A DNA stretch of 64,000 nt, taken from Pseudonocardia sp. CNS-004. GTDB taxonomy: Bacteria > Actinomycetota > Actinomycetes > Mycobacteriales > Pseudonocardiaceae. Positions 1 through 10,420 of this stretch are shown here, piece after piece. Numbering within the stretch: the stretch's first letter is position 1; every line of letters starts with the position of its first letter. The notes beneath the pieces are model-generated. The model saw nothing but the letters and a program-made list of their open reading frames with translations. It searched no databases and had not been told where the DNA came from. The stretch covers positions 44,379 to 108,378 of the forward strand of contig MKJV01000076.1 in assembly GCA_001942185.1 (NCBI GenBank), given 5' to 3'. A program made the translations under genes and the position numbers.

Positions 1-411
1 CTGCGCATTGCCCTCGAAGCCCAGGCCCGAGAAACCGCCCCGGAGCCCGCACGAGCTGGCGAACTCGTCGAGCGCGCGTTCCCCGTTGTGCCCGAACGGC
101 GGGTGGCCGATGTCGTGGGCGAGCCCGGCCGTGTCGACGACATCCGGGTCGCAGCCCAGCTCCTCGGCGATCCCCCGCCCGATCTGCGCGACCTCCAGGG
201 AGTGGGTGAGCCGCGTGCGCGGCACACCGGTGACCTCGGCCCCCTCCCCTGGCCCGACGACCTGGGTCTTGCCGGCGAGGCGGCGCAGGGCGGCCGAGTG
301 CAGCACCCGGGCGCGGTCGCGCGCGAACGGGCTGCGCCGCTCCTCACCCGTGCCCTTGGGTGGCTCCGGCGACGGGCGGGCTCGATCGTGCGCGGAGTAC
401 TCGGCGGTCAC
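1..411 (-). CDS. dgt: dGTP triphosphohydrolase-like protein, N-terminal part (partial)
   Basis: Hydrolyses dNTPs to deoxynucleosides and triphosphate in the cytoplasm. Only the first 137 residues lie in the window; the gene runs off the left edge. The HD-domain metal site is visible: His70 in TRLTHSLEV and the pair HD at residues 99-100 in [13 protein letters not shown], followed by FEGNAQ as in actinobacterial Dgt. The start is GTG at 411, which overlaps the stop of the upstream DUF218 gene as GTGA, so the two are probably translationally coupled. A short extra loop (about residues 121-131, rich in Gly and Leu) precedes FEGNAQ. Family assignment is firm; substrate preference cannot be judged from this part. 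Confidence 0.9.
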   Translation of the reverse strand, partial: MTAEYSAHDRARPSPEPPKGTGEERRSPFARDRARVLHSAALRRLAGKTQVVGPGEGAEVTGVPRTRLTHSLEVAQIGRGIAEELGCDPDVVDTAGLAHDIGHPPFGHNGERALDEFASSCGLRGGFSGLGFEGNAQ

Positions 412-1149
412 CCGAGCCCCGTGGACTCGGTGTCCACGGAGGCGTGGGTGAGCAAGTAGTAGAGGAGGGCCCCGGTCTCGCGGACGATGTAGCGCAGCTG
501 CGTCTCGCGCGTCTGCACGACCGGCCCGCTGCGGGTGGGCGAGGTCCAGGCGTCCAGCCCCTGTCCCGGGCATGGTGCGGGCGCGCAACGAGTGCCACGG
601 GTCGCTCACGACCAGCGCGCTCATCCAGCCGTCCTGCTCGGCGCGCGCGGCAACGGCCTGGAGGCTGCCGAGCGTGTCGGCCCCCTCGGCGACCGCGATC
701 ACGGCGTCGGCGGGCACCCCGCGTTCGATCAGGTACCGGCGCCCGGCCTCGGCCTCGGTGTGCGCGTCGCCGGCGCGGTTGCCGCCGGTGGTGACGATCC
801 GCGGGGCCAGCCCTTCCTCGTACAGCGCCTCCGCGTGCCGCAGCCGCCAGGCGAAGATCGTGCTCGGCTCGCCGTCGTACTGCGCGGCCCCCAGCACGAT
901 CACGGCGTCGACCGGCTGCCGGTCGTCGATCCGCGCCACTTGCCACACCCGGAACGCGGTGCCCCCGACGACCAGGGCGGCCACCAGCAGCCCGCCCACG
1001 ACCAGCCGGAACACCCAGCTGCGGCGCCGCGGCGGGGGCAGGTTCGGCATCGGCAGGGTGGGCGCCTCCGCGCCGACCAGATCGGTGACGCGACGGGCCC
1101 CGCGAGGGGCGGGCACGGTGGCCTGCGTGACGTCGTGGCGGGCGGTCAT
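408..1149 (-). CDS. YdcF/SanA-like DUF218 membrane protein (two frameshifts)
   Basis: Single-pass membrane protein of the ElyC/SanA/YdcF (DUF218) family, members of which act in envelope maintenance. A proline-rich cytoplasmic tail is followed by a membrane helix at about residues 47-66. The DUF218 core follows, with [16 protein letters not shown], a TTGGN turn and [11 protein letters not shown]. The frame breaks twice near 570 and 558. Restoring one C at each place gives a continuous C terminus (RDRGLDAWTS ... [10 protein letters not shown]) ending at 408. The ATG at 1149 overlaps the stop of the XdhC gene by one base, and the stop overlaps the dgt start, so the three genes look like one transcript. 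The substrate is unknown. Confidence 0.8.
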
Positions 1150-2215
1150 CAGCCGATCCGGCCGTCGGTGGCGGCGAGCGCGGCGCCCGCCCGCCCGGAC
1201 CGGGCCGCCACCACCTGCGCGACGATCGACACCGCCGTCTCGGCGGGGGTGCGCGCGCCCAGGTCGAGCCCGACCGGCCCGTGCAGCCGCGCCAGCTCGG
1301 CCTCGGTGAGCCCCGCGGCGACCAGCCGCTCGCGACGCGCGGCCTGGGTGCGGCGCGAACCCAGCGCCCCGATGAAGCCCCGGCCCCGGCGCAACGCGTC
1401 GACCAGCACGACGTCGAACGCGGGAGCGTGGTCGAGCAGCACGAGGACGTCGGCGTCGGTGAACGCGGCGACGGCGGTGTGGACGGCGTCGAGACCGGTC
1501 TCGGCGCGCGCCCCCCAGCCGAGCAGCCCGGCCTGGGCCACCAACGCCTCACCGATGCGCCCGAGCAGCCCGGCCTGGGCCACCAACGCCTCACCGACCG
1601 GGCGCCCGCGCCAGCGACCAGCACCGAGGGCACCGGCACCCAGATGTCGACCAGCAGCTCGTCGCTGCCCGCCGCCACCCGCTCGGTGGCGGTGGCGCCG
1701 CGGCGCAGCAGGCCGCGGGCCGCCGCGGCGGCCTCGGCGTCGAGCTCCGCGCTGCCCAGCGAGCCGTGCACGGCCGCCAGCTCCGGGCCGGTGAGCACGA
1801 CGGCCCCCGAGCCCCGCACCGTGGACACCAGCGCGGCGGGTACCCCGCGTTCGAGGGCCTCGCCCAGCGCGGCTGCCTGCGGAGCGGGCAGCGGATGGCC
1901 CAGGAGCGTGGCCCCGCCTGCGCAGGCGAGCCCGGCGTCGAGAGCCGCGGCCTCCGCCACGTGGGCCTCCCGGGTGTGTGCCCCGGACACGGCCGCCGCC
2001 GCCAGCGGGACGACCGAGTCGTCGAGGGCGCCCCGGTAGAGCAACCCGGCCACCGACCCGCCCGCCGTGCCCGCGACGAGCTGACCGCTCTCGACCGTGC
2101 CGAAACCGTGGCGCGCGAGCACCCGCACCACGCCGACACCGTCGGGCGCCCATCGCCGCAGAGCCGCACCGAGATCCCGCAGCTGCGATCCCGCCGCCGC
2201 ACCCGCTTCCGTCAC
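1149..2215 (-). CDS. XdhC/CoxI family molybdenum-hydroxylase maturation protein (frameshift, internal duplication)
   Basis: XdhC/CoxI proteins insert or sulfurate the molybdenum cofactor of xanthine dehydrogenase-type enzymes. The N-terminal XdhC domain (about residues 1-200) includes [13 protein letters not shown]. The C-terminal Rossmann domain contains [20 protein letters not shown], a [16 protein letters not shown] segment and [16 protein letters not shown], all typical of the family. One missing C near 1602 breaks the frame in the glycine-rich loop; repaired it reads VAGAGAPVGEAL. Directly after it a 42-bp tandem duplication repeats [13 protein letters not shown]. Start chosen at GTG 2215 (VTEAGAAAG). 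No hydroxylase structural genes are in the window, so the partner enzyme is unknown. Confidence 0.82.
1519..1602. repeat. 42-bp tandem duplication inside the XdhC gene
   Basis: Two copies offset by exactly 42 bp (1519 and 1561) share 37 identical bases. They encode two successive copies of a 14-residue Rossmann-loop segment ([12 protein letters not shown]). The length keeps the reading frame. It may be a genuine recent duplication or an assembly artefact. Confidence 0.9.
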
Positions 2216-2262
2216 GACGCCAAGCGTAGCGATCGGCGCCGACGGAACCGCGGCGTGAACGC

Positions 2263-2285
2263 GCCGATCGTGTGACGCGATCGGC
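2263..2285. promoter_or_regulatory. Palindrome in the divergent XdhC / CNNM intergenic region
   Basis: Perfect 8-bp arms GCCGATCG and CGATCGGC separated by 7 bp lie between the divergently oriented XdhC gene (start 2215) and CBS-domain gene (start 2424). A second G+C hairpin (GCCGCCC / GGGCGGC) follows at 2383-2401. They could be an operator or an RNA hairpin; no regulator is indicated. Confidence 0.35.
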
Positions 2286-2423
2286 AGGCGGTCACGGAAC
2301 TTCGCGGTGATCTCCGTCGTTGAAGCCGACGAACCGCACTCACCCCACACCAGGAATCATGGATCCCGCAGACAGTACCGGCGCCGCCCTCGCAGGGCGG
2401 CATCCTCAACGGGCCGGTCGCCC

Positions 2424-3781
2424 GTGACCATCCTCTCCATCCTCCTCGGTGTGCTGGCCGTCGCCGCCCTCACCGCGCTCACCGGCTACTTCGTGGCCCA
2501 GGAGTTCGGCTACATGGCCGTGGACCGCTCCAGGCTGCAGGCACGCGCCTCCGCGGGTGACGCAGGCGCCCGGCGCGCACTCGGCATCACCCGCCGCACC
2601 TCGTTCATGCTGTCGGGCGCCAGCTGGGCATCACCGTCACCGGGCTGCTCGCCGGTTACGTCGCCGAGCCGATGATCGGCGACGGCGTGGCCGAGCTGCT
2701 CGGCACCACCGGCGTGCCGGCCGGTGTCGGGGTCGCCGTCGGCGCCGTCGTCGCGCTGGTCGTGGTCACGGTCGTGCAGATGGTGTTCGGCGAGCTGTTC
2801 CCGAAGAACCTCGCGATCGCCCGGCCCGAACCCGTCGCCAGGGCGCTCGCGCTGTCCACGTCGATCTACCTCGCCGCCTTCGGCTGGCTGATCCGGCTCT
2901 TCGACGCCGCGTCCAACGTGCTGCTCAAGGCGTTGCGGATCGAACCCGTGCACGACGTCGAGCACTCGGCCACGTCGCGCGACCTCGAGGCGATCATCGA
3001 CGAGTCCCGCGACAGCGGCGACCTCGACGACGACCTGTCCACCCTGCTCGACCGCGTGCTCGACTTCACCGACCGCACCGCGCGCGCCGCGATGATCCCG
3101 CGGCCGCGGGTCAGCTCGGTACGAGCGGACGCCATGATCTCCGAGCTCGTCGAGGTGATGGCGTCGGGCCACTCGCGCTTCCCCGTCATCGGGGAGAACC
3201 CCGACGACGTGGTCGGCGTGATCTGCCTGCGCGACGTGCTGGCCCTGGAAGGCCGGGCCGACCTGGCCGGCCTGCGCGTCATCGACGTGGCCCGGCCCCC
3301 GGTGCTCGTGCCGGCGTCGCTGCCGCTGCCCACCGTGCTCGACCGGCTGCGGGCAGCCGACGACGAGTTCGCGGTGGTCGTCGACGAGTACGGCGGCCTC
3401 GCGGGCGTCGTCACCGTCGAGGACATCGCCGAGGAGCTCGTCGGCGAGATCACAGACGAGCACGACCCGGCGGGCTCCGACGGCCTCGCCGAGGGCGACG
3501 GCGAGTGGACCGTGCCCGGCACCCTCTCCGTCGACGAGGTGGAGCGGCTGCTCGACGCCGACCTGCCGGACGGCGGCTACCAGACGATCGGCGGCCTGGT
3601 GATCCACCAGCTCCAGCGGCTCCCCGAACCGGGCGACACCGTCCGGCTCACGCTCGACAACCCGTCGCTGTCGGTGGAGGGTGAGCCGCCGCGCACGCTG
3701 GCGATCACCGTGCTCGCCGTCGAGCGGCACGTACCGTCCTCGGTACGGCTGGCGTGGGCCGGTGCGGAGGTGCCCGCATGA
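2424..3781 (+). CDS. CNNM/CorC-type DUF21-CBS transporter, first paralogue (frameshift)
   Basis: Membrane protein of the hemolysin C/CNNM group, implicated in divalent cation (Mg/Co) efflux. The N-terminal DUF21 membrane domain spans roughly residues 1-190 with an early helix (TILSILLGVLAVAAL). A CBS pair follows, containing VVDEYGGLAGVVTVEDIAEE, and then a CorC_HlyC transporter-associated domain. One C is missing near 2621; repair restores SGAQLGITVTGLLAGY. Start chosen at GTG 2424, which gives the expected first helix. Total about 452 residues, normal for the family. Its stop overlaps the ATG of a second paralogue at 3778 (ATGA), indicating a two-gene operon. Confidence 0.85.
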
Positions 3782-4776
3782 GTGTCGGTCTCTCGCTCGG
3801 CGTCTCCGCGCTGCTGGTCGCGCTCTCCGCGTTCTTCGTGGCGATCGAGTTCGCGCTCGTCGCGGCCCGCCGCTACCGCCTCGAGGAGGCCGCCGACACC
3901 AGCGCGTCGGCGCGGGCGGCGCTGCGCTCGGCCCGGGACCTGTCGATGCTGCTCGCCGGCTCGCAGCTGGGCATCACACTGTGCACGGTGGGCCTCGGCG
4001 CGATCGGCAAGCCCGCCGTCGAGGAGCTGCTGCACCCGCTGTTCGGCGGGCTGGGTGACCCGTGGGCCACGGTGGTCTCGTTCGTGCTGTCCCTGATCGT
4101 CGTGACGTTCGTGCACCTGGTCGTCGGCGAGATGGCGCCCAAGTCCTGGGCGATCGCCCACCCCGAACGCTCGGCCACGATGCTGGCCCTGCCCATGCGC
4201 GCGTTCATCACGCTCACCCGCCCGCTGCTCGTCGGGCTGAACGGCATGGCCAACTGGTGCCTGCACCGGGTGGGCGTCGAACCGGTGGACGAGCTGGCAG
4301 GCGGGCGCAACCCGGACGACCTGCGCGAGCTGGTCGAACACTCGGCCACCACGGGCTCCCTCGACCGCGAACGCCGCGACGGGATCGTCACCGCGCTGGA
4401 GCTGGACCGCGCGCCGCTGCGCGAGGTCGTCCGGCCGCGGTCGGAGGTGGCGGGCGTGCCCGCCGACGCCGACGCCGCCGCGATCCGCGCGGCCGCCCGG
4501 GAGAGCGGCCACCTGCGGCTCGTCGTCGGCGACGCCGACGGGCGGCCGGTCGGCGTCGTGCACGTGCGCGACGCGCTGACCGTGCCGGCCACGACGACGG
4601 CGCGGGAGCTCATGCGCCCGATCCGCACGCTGCCCGCCGACCTGCCGATCCACGACGCCCTGAGCGCCATGCAGGCCGAGCGCACCCAGATCGCGCTGGT
4701 GGGGTCGGAGGACTCGATCCTGGGCCTGGTGACCCTGCACGACCTGCTCGACCGCCTGCTCCCGGCGGCCGCCTGA
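3778..4776 (+). CDS. CNNM-type DUF21-CBS transporter, second paralogue
   Basis: Second DUF21-CBS protein (332 residues), translationally coupled to the first by an ATGA overlap. The DUF21 membrane domain has helices near residues 5-25, 60-80 and 95-118 and the family signature LAGSQLGITLCTVGLGAIG, followed by HLVVGEMAPKSWAI. The CBS pair (about residues 210-330) is more divergent, and there is no CorC_HlyC C-terminal domain. Such adjacent long/short pairs are common in actinobacteria and may work as a heteromeric cation exporter (inference). Confidence 0.88.
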   Translation: MSVGLSLGVSALLVALSAFFVAIEFALVAARRYRLEEAADTSASARAALRSARDLSMLLAGSQLGITLCTVGLGAIGKPAVEELLHPLFGGLGDPWATVVSFVLSLIVVTFVHLVVGEMAPKSWAIAHPERSATMLALPMRAFITLTRPLLVGLNGMANWCLHRVGVEPVDELAGGRNPDDLRELVEHSATTGSLDRERRDGIVTALELDRAPLREVVRPRSEVAGVPADADAAAIRAAARESGHLRLVVGDADGRPVGVVHVRDALTVPATTTARELMRPIRTLPADLPIHDALSAMQAERTQIALVGSEDSILGLVTLHDLLDRLLPAAA

Positions 4777-4807
4777 GCCTGCCCGCCGGGCCGGGCCGGG
4801 CCGCCGC

Positions 4808-4939
4808 TGATCGCCGGAAGTGGTGCCCCGGCGTCAGCTCCGTCGGCCTTGCACCACTCCTGGTGATCACCCGCGCGAGATCGCCCGGAGTGGTGCAGCC
4901 CCGACAGATCTGTCGCTCACACACCACTCGGGGCGATCA
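4808..4939. repeat. Family A palindromic repeat, two tandem copies
   Basis: Two back-to-back inverted repeats (4808-4869 and 4878-4939). Each has arms like TGATCGCCGGAAGTGGTG and CACCACTCCTGGTGATCA around a loop of about 25 nt. They lie between convergent genes (CBS protein and glyS), so they could act as bidirectional terminators. Related copies occur at 16291-16356 and 35989-36052. Confidence 0.75.
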
Positions 4940-5061
4940 TGTTCAGCCGAGCCCGCGTCCGGTCTCGCAACGACCACTCCCGTCACGGCGCCACGACGTA
5001 CACCCGTCGCGATGTCGACGCACGCTCGGCCGTCGATCGGCACGGCCCGGGGGTGCGGCTC

Positions 5062-6458
<1,397 letters not shown>

Positions 6459-6584
6459 GGGTTACTCCAGGTGGACGGACGGTGAGGTTCCAGCGTATCC
6501 GGCGCCCTCCACCGGGTTGCCCGGCCCCGCTCCGCGCGCCCATCCCCGTCCTCGCAGAGCCCGTGGCCCCTGCGAAGACCAGGG

Positions 6585-6749
6585 TCAGCGCGCATTCCGG
6601 CGGAAGGCCCGCTCGAGGCGTTCGCCGACCACCTCGAAGCGCGACAGCTCGGCCCATATCCACCTCACCACCTGACGCCCGGCGCCGCGCAGCTCGTCCT
6701 CTCGCAGCTTCTCCTGGTACACCACCTCGCCCAGGTCCTGTCCCGCCAC
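6585..6749 (-). pseudogene. Remnant of an AbiEi/DUF559-like protein, C-terminal fragment
   Basis: A 54-residue open stretch ([19 protein letters not shown] ... VVRWIWAEL ... RLERAFRRN) matches in style the C-terminal end of the large actinobacterial AbiEi/DUF559-like family, whose members carry a VYQEKLRED...VVRW.WADL signature. A stop codon lies immediately upstream of the GTG at 6749, so the rest of the protein (normally about 250-300 residues) is missing. I read it as a decayed remnant; family recognition is from memory of the motif. The rest of 6459-6797 holds only the arsR promoter. Confidence 0.55.
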
Positions 6750-6762
6750 TCAATAACCACCC

Positions 6763-6791
6763 TGGACTTATATAAGCGTGAGCTGTAGTTT
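6763..6791 (+). promoter_or_regulatory. arsR promoter with palindromic operator
   Basis: A -35-like TGGACT at 6763, a 17-bp spacer and a -10-like TAGTTT at 6786 precede the GTG at 6798 by only 6 nt, suggesting a leaderless transcript. The spacer contains a perfect palindrome, CTTATATAAG (6767-6776), a plausible ArsR autoregulatory site. Confidence 0.5.
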
Positions 6792-6797
6792 GCTGTC

Positions 6798-7151
6798 GTG
6801 CACGCGTTCGACGTCCTCGGCGACCCGGTCCGGCGCCGGATCCTCGAGCTGCTGGCCGAGGGCGAGCAGACCTCGGGAGCGGTCACCGCGGTCGTCCGCG
6901 CCGAGTTCGGCATCTCCCAGCCCGCGGTGTCCCAGCACCTCAAGGTGCTGCGCGAGGCCGGCTTCACCACCGTCCGCCCCGAGGGCACCCGCCGGATCTA
7001 CGCCGTACGGGCGGAGCCGCTGCAGGACGTCGACGGGTGGCTGCAGCAGTTCCGCCGGTTCTGGACGCCCCGGTTGGCGGCACTCGCCACCGAGATCGAG
7101 CGCGGCAAGCGCGAACGCAGGCTGCGCGCCGACCACCACCCCGAGGAGTGA
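6798..7151 (+). CDS. ArsR family transcriptional regulator
   Basis: Small winged-helix repressor (117 residues). The HTH region is clear: [20 protein letters not shown] at the start and the recognition helix [17 protein letters not shown] at about residues 37-53. No CxC metal-binding motif is present, so this belongs to the non-metal ArsR group usually encoded next to an SRPBCC (AHSA1-like) partner. Exactly that pair is seen here: the SRPBCC gene begins 3 bp after the stop. The start is GTG with almost no leader behind the CTTATATAAG palindrome, consistent with autoregulation. The ligand is unknown. Confidence 0.88.
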   Translation: MHAFDVLGDPVRRRILELLAEGEQTSGAVTAVVRAEFGISQPAVSQHLKVLREAGFTTVRPEGTRRIYAVRAEPLQDVDGWLQQFRRFWTPRLAALATEIERGKRERRLRADHHPEE

Positions 7152-7154
7152 TCG

Positions 7155-7781
7155 ATGTTCGAGATCGACCCCCAGATCAGCGCCGTCGACCGCGCGGTCG
7201 GCGCGCGGGAACGCGACGGCCGGGAGGCCAAGGTCGTCACGATCAGCCAGGCCTACGACACCGACGTCGAGGACCTCTGGGAGGCCTGCACCACCGCCGA
7301 CCGGCTCGCACGCTGGTTCGCGCCCGTCAGCGGGGATCTGCGGCTCGGTGGCCGCTACCAGATCGAGGGCAACGCGAGCGGCACCGTCGAACACTGCGAC
7401 CCGCCCAAGAGCTTCTCCCTCACGTGGGAGTTCGGCGGCGGCGTGAGCTGGGTGGATGTCCGGCTCACCACCGAGCCCGGCGGCGGCTCGCGCTTCGAGC
7501 TGGAGCACGCCGCGTACCCCGAGGAGCACTGGGACCAGTTCGGCCCGGGCGCCGTCGGGATCGGGTACGACATCTCGCTGGCGGCGCTCGCCTTGCACCT
7601 GGCCACCGGAGAGGTCACCAACGACCAGGAGAACGCGCCCTACTGGGCGTCGGACGAGGGGAAGCGGTTCCTCGCCGCGGCGAGCGAGCGCTGGTACGAG
7701 GCCGACGTGGCGGGGGGAGCCGCCCCGGAGAGGGCCCGCGCCGCCGCCGACCACACGCTGGCGGCGTACACGGGCGGCTGA
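7155..7781 (+). CDS. SRPBCC (AHSA1-like) domain protein
   Basis: A 208-residue START/Bet v1-fold protein. The SRPBCC core spans about residues 20-150, with the recognisable segments ISQAYDTDVEDLWEACTTAD, ARWFAPVSGDLRLGGRY and the beta strand FSLTWEFGGGVSWVDVRL. Co-transcribed with the ArsR gene 3 bp upstream; such pairs are widespread in actinobacteria. The fold binds hydrophobic ligands, so a ligand-sensing or detoxifying role is possible, but no function can be assigned from sequence. Confidence 0.85.
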   Translation: MFEIDPQISAVDRAVGARERDGREAKVVTISQAYDTDVEDLWEACTTADRLARWFAPVSGDLRLGGRYQIEGNASGTVEHCDPPKSFSLTWEFGGGVSWVDVRLTTEPGGGSRFELEHAAYPEEHWDQFGPGAVGIGYDISLAALALHLATGEVTNDQENAPYWASDEGKRFLAAASERWYEADVAGGAAPERARAAADHTLAAYTGG

Positions 7782-7801
7782 CGCCCCGGCACAAGGCGAC
7801 G

Positions 7802-7865
7802 GCACACACTCGGTGGGGGCGGCACACATCGCCCGGCGGGTGCGCCCTCCCCACCCGGTGTGTGC
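7802..7865. terminator. Long inverted repeat downstream of the SRPBCC gene
   Basis: Arms GCACACACTCGGTGGGG (7802-7818) and CCCCACCCGGTGTGTGC (7849-7865) match at 15 of 17 positions around a 30-nt loop. It sits between the SRPBCC stop and the next GTG. A terminator or mobile repeat is equally possible; there is no U-tract. Confidence 0.45.
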
Positions 7866-7901
7866 GGTCCGTCTGACGGTGGCCTCTGGCAGGCTCCGGC
7901 C

Positions 7902-9095
7902 GTGCCTCCCCGTCACATCGACGTCGCCGAGCGGCGTCACCGGCTCGCCGTCCGCCATCGGCTCACGGCTGCCGCCCGCACCGACGACGTCGTGGCCATC
8001 GCCGGCGCACTGGCCGGACTGCACTCCACCGACCCCGTCACGGTGCACCTGTCGGCGGCGGCGCGGATGGTGCACCCGCGGCTGCCCGCGGTGGACGAGG
8101 CGCTCTACGAGCACCGCACGCTGGTGCGCCACCACGCCATGCGGCGCACGCTCTGGGTGTTCGGGCCCGAGCTCGCGCGGGCTGCCCACCACTCGTCCAC
8201 GGTCACGCTGCTGGCACGGCAGCGCACGATGCTCCTCGACGCCGTTGCGGGAGCGGGTCTCGGGCCCGATCCCGCGCGGTGGGTCGACGCGGCGTCCGCC
8301 GAGATCCTGGAGGTCCTCACCGACCGGGGGCCGCTGAGCGCGCGCGAGCTGGGCAGGCTCCTGCCGCGCGTCGCCGTGCCGATCACGATCGGCACCGGGC
8401 GCCAGGCCACGGCCCAGTCCGCCCACTCCCGGCTGCTGCTCGTGCTCGGGTTCGAGGGGCGGGTCCTGCGGGCGCAACCCACGGGCACGTGGATCAACGG
8501 TCAGTACCGGTGGGCCGCCACGCGCTCCTGGGCGCCGGTGTTCGCCGAGCCCGTCGACCCGCGGGCCGCGGCCGCCACGCTCGCCCGGCACTGGCTGCGG
8601 GCCTACGGGCCGGGCACCCGCTCCGACCTCCAGTGGTGGGCAGGCTGGACGGTCGCCACCACGAAGCGGGCGCTCGCCGACGTCGGCGCCGTCGAGGTCG
8701 AGCTGGCCGATCGAACTGGCCGGGGGCCCGGCTACGTGCTGCCCGACGACGTCGACCCGGTGGCGCCCGCGGAGCCGTCGGTCGCGCTGCTGCCCGGTCT
8801 CGACCCGTCGACGATGGGGTGGAAGCAGCGCGACTTCCACCTCGACCCCGCCCACGTCCCGGTGCTGTTCGACCGCAACGGCAACGGCGGCCCCACGATC
8901 TGGGTCGACGGCCGGATCGTCGGCGGCTGGGTGCAGCGCGCCGACGGCACCATCGCGCTGCGGGTGCTGGAGGACGTCGGCGCCGAACGGGTCGCCGAGA
9001 TCGAGGGCGCGGCCCACGAGCTGGAGCGCCTGCTGGGTGACGTCCGCTTCACGGCGCGTTTCCCGGCCCCGCTGCAGACCGAGCTGCGTGGTTAG
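7902..9095 (+). CDS. Winged-helix DNA-binding / AlkZ-like family protein
   Basis: A 397-residue protein of the winged-helix DNA-binding-domain family that includes the AlkZ DNA glycosylases of Streptomyces. Family features are the N-terminal AGALAGLHSTDPVTVHLS, the arginine-rich HHAMRRTLWVF strand (about residue 80) and the late VALLPGLDPSTMGWKQRDF segment. The catalytic QxQ or QxD motif of AlkZ is not obvious here, so a repair activity is not claimed. Start chosen at GTG 7902 (VPPRHIDVAERR). The stop overlaps the 3' end of the convergent monooxygenase-fold gene by 4 bp. Confidence 0.78.
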   Translation: MPPRHIDVAERRHRLAVRHRLTAAARTDDVVAIAGALAGLHSTDPVTVHLSAAARMVHPRLPAVDEALYEHRTLVRHHAMRRTLWVFGPELARAAHHSSTVTLLARQRTMLLDAVAGAGLGPDPARWVDAASAEILEVLTDRGPLSARELGRLLPRVAVPITIGTGRQATAQSAHSRLLLVLGFEGRVLRAQPTGTWINGQYRWAATRSWAPVFAEPVDPRAAAATLARHWLRAYGPGTRSDLQWWAGWTVATTKRALADVGAVEVELADRTGRGPGYVLPDDVDPVAPAEPSVALLPGLDPSTMGWKQRDFHLDPAHVPVLFDRNGNGGPTIWVDGRIVGGWVQRADGTIALRVLEDVGAERVAEIEGAAHELERLLGDVRFTARFPAPLQTELRG

Positions 9096-9406
9096 GCCAA
9101 CAGGCTCGGGTGGGTGGTCGCGGCTCCCGACTCAGCCGTCACGAGCGTCTCGAACGTCGCAGGCTCGTCGGCCAGCGCCTCCGACAGCAACGGCACCACG
9201 TGTTCGCGGACCGGGAACGGGGACAGGGCGCGGCGGTAGGCGTCCACGGAGGAGAAGCGGACGGTCAGCACCCAGCGGTCCGGCTCGTCCACCGAGCGCC
9301 CGAACTCGCCCCCGAGGCACCCCTGGGCGGCGGTGAGCAGCTCCAGCGCGGTGCGGGCGCGCGAGAGGAGATCGGGAGTGGTGGTGAACCGGCACACGAG
9401 CAGCAC
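9092..9406 (-). CDS. Antibiotic biosynthesis monooxygenase (ABM) family protein
   Basis: A 104-residue ferredoxin-like alpha/beta barrel protein. The start LLVCRFTTTPDLLSRARTAL, the strand CLGGEFGRSVDEPDRWVLTV and the pair FSSVDAYRRALSPFPVREHV follow the ABM (quinol monooxygenase-like) layout. Start GTG at 9406 follows a G-rich ribosome-binding stretch. It lies alone between the AlkZ-like gene and the divergent smtB. Many members have no known substrate. Confidence 0.75.
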   Translation of the reverse strand: MLLVCRFTTTPDLLSRARTALELLTAAQGCLGGEFGRSVDEPDRWVLTVRFSSVDAYRRALSPFPVREHVVPLLSEALADEPATFETLVTAESGAATTHPSLLA

Positions 9407-9613
9407 ACCCCCACCCTTCCAGCACGCGCCTACGATGGGGGCGCGGCCCGCACGCACTGACCACCGGGGAGCGCGGCCGCCGCTCCCGGGGATGGGGACG
9501 CAGATGTCGATCGTCGCAGGTGCGGGGCCCGCCGGCCGAGCCGCCGAGGAGGGGCTGCCCGCCGACGATCGCGCCGAGCACGTCGCAGGCCGGCCGGGCT
9601 GCACCCCGCGCCG

Positions 9614-9901
9614 GTGCACACGCCGCGCACGCTCGCGGCCGCGGGTGACCTGTTGCGGGCGCTCGCCGCTCCGGTGCGCATCGCGATCGTGCTCCAGCTC
9701 CTGGAGTCCGACCGGTGCGTGCACGACCTCGTCGACGCGCTGCGCGTCGCCCAGCCGCTGATCAGCCAGCACCTTCGGGTGTTGAAGTCGGCCGGTGTGG
9801 TGCACGGGGAGCGCCGCGGCCGCGAGGTGGTGTACTCACTGGTCGACGACCACCTGGCCCACATCGTGGTCGACGCCGTCGCACACGTCGAGGAGGGGTG
9901 A
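9614..9901 (+). CDS. smtB: SmtB/ArsR-type regulator upstream of zur
   Basis: ArsR/SmtB winged-helix repressor. The core shows LLRALAAPVRIAIVLQLLES, the recognition helix VAQPLISQHLRVLKSAGVV and a C-terminal DDHLAHIVVDAVAHVEE with the His/Asp residues that form the alpha5 zinc site of SmtB proteins. The intact reading frame begins at GTG 9614. Adding one G near 9598 extends it to an ATG at 9504, giving about 132 residues, close to the mycobacterial homologue. It overlaps zur by one base (TGATG). The smtB-zur operon is the known zinc-homeostasis pair of M. tuberculosis, in which SmtB represses and zinc relieves. Confidence 0.85.
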   Translation: MHTPRTLAAAGDLLRALAAPVRIAIVLQLLESDRCVHDLVDALRVAQPLISQHLRVLKSAGVVHGERRGREVVYSLVDDHLAHIVVDAVAHVEEG

Positions 9902-10328
9902 TGAACACCGACGTGAACGGGCAGGCCCCCACCACGCGGCGCTGCGCGCCACCCGGCAGCGCGCGGCCGTGTCGGCGCTGCTCGACCGGCTCGACGACTT
10001 CCGCTCGGCACAGGAGATCCACGAGGAGCTGCGCCGCACGGGCGAGGGAATCGGCCTCACCACCGTGTACCGCACGCTGCAGACCCTCGCCGACGGCGGC
10101 GAGGTCGACGTGCTGCGCACCGGCTCCGGAGAGGCCGTGTACCGCCGCTGCGCCTCCGCCGACCACCACCACCACCTCGTCTGCCGCCGCTGCGGCCACA
10201 CCGTCGAGATCGAGGGCCCCGCGGTGGAGACGTGGGCGGAACGCGTCGCCGAGACCCACGGGTTCGTGGAGCTGAGCCACACGGCTGAGGTCTTCGGCCT
10301 CTGCAAGGACTGCGGCGCCGCCCGCTGA
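9901..10328 (+). CDS. zur: Zinc uptake regulator Zur (Fur family, frameshift)
   Basis: Fur-family metalloregulator that represses zinc uptake genes when zinc is bound. The DNA-binding half has ATRQRAAVSALLDRLDDFRS and TTVYRTLQTLADGGEVDVLR. The dimerisation half has the metal site DHHHHLVCRRCGHTVEIEG and the second structural-zinc pair CKDCG at the end. One C is missing near 9936; repaired, the N terminus reads QAPTHAALRATRQR. ATG 9901 overlaps the smtB stop. The two CxxC pairs and the smtB neighbour favour Zur over ferric Fur. Confidence 0.9.
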
Positions 10329-10420
10329 CCCGAGCGCCGCACGATCAGACACTGGCAGTCATGATCGTCCGGGTGGCGCGATACCCGGCTGAACCCTCAG
10401 GGGACACGCCGAACTGATGA

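Noticed and set aside
344..2350. A single 668-residue minus-strand protein
   Set aside because: Its N-terminal half is XdhC, but the rest is the wrong frame after the base loss at 1602; the real XdhC C terminus and DUF218 gene lie in other frames.
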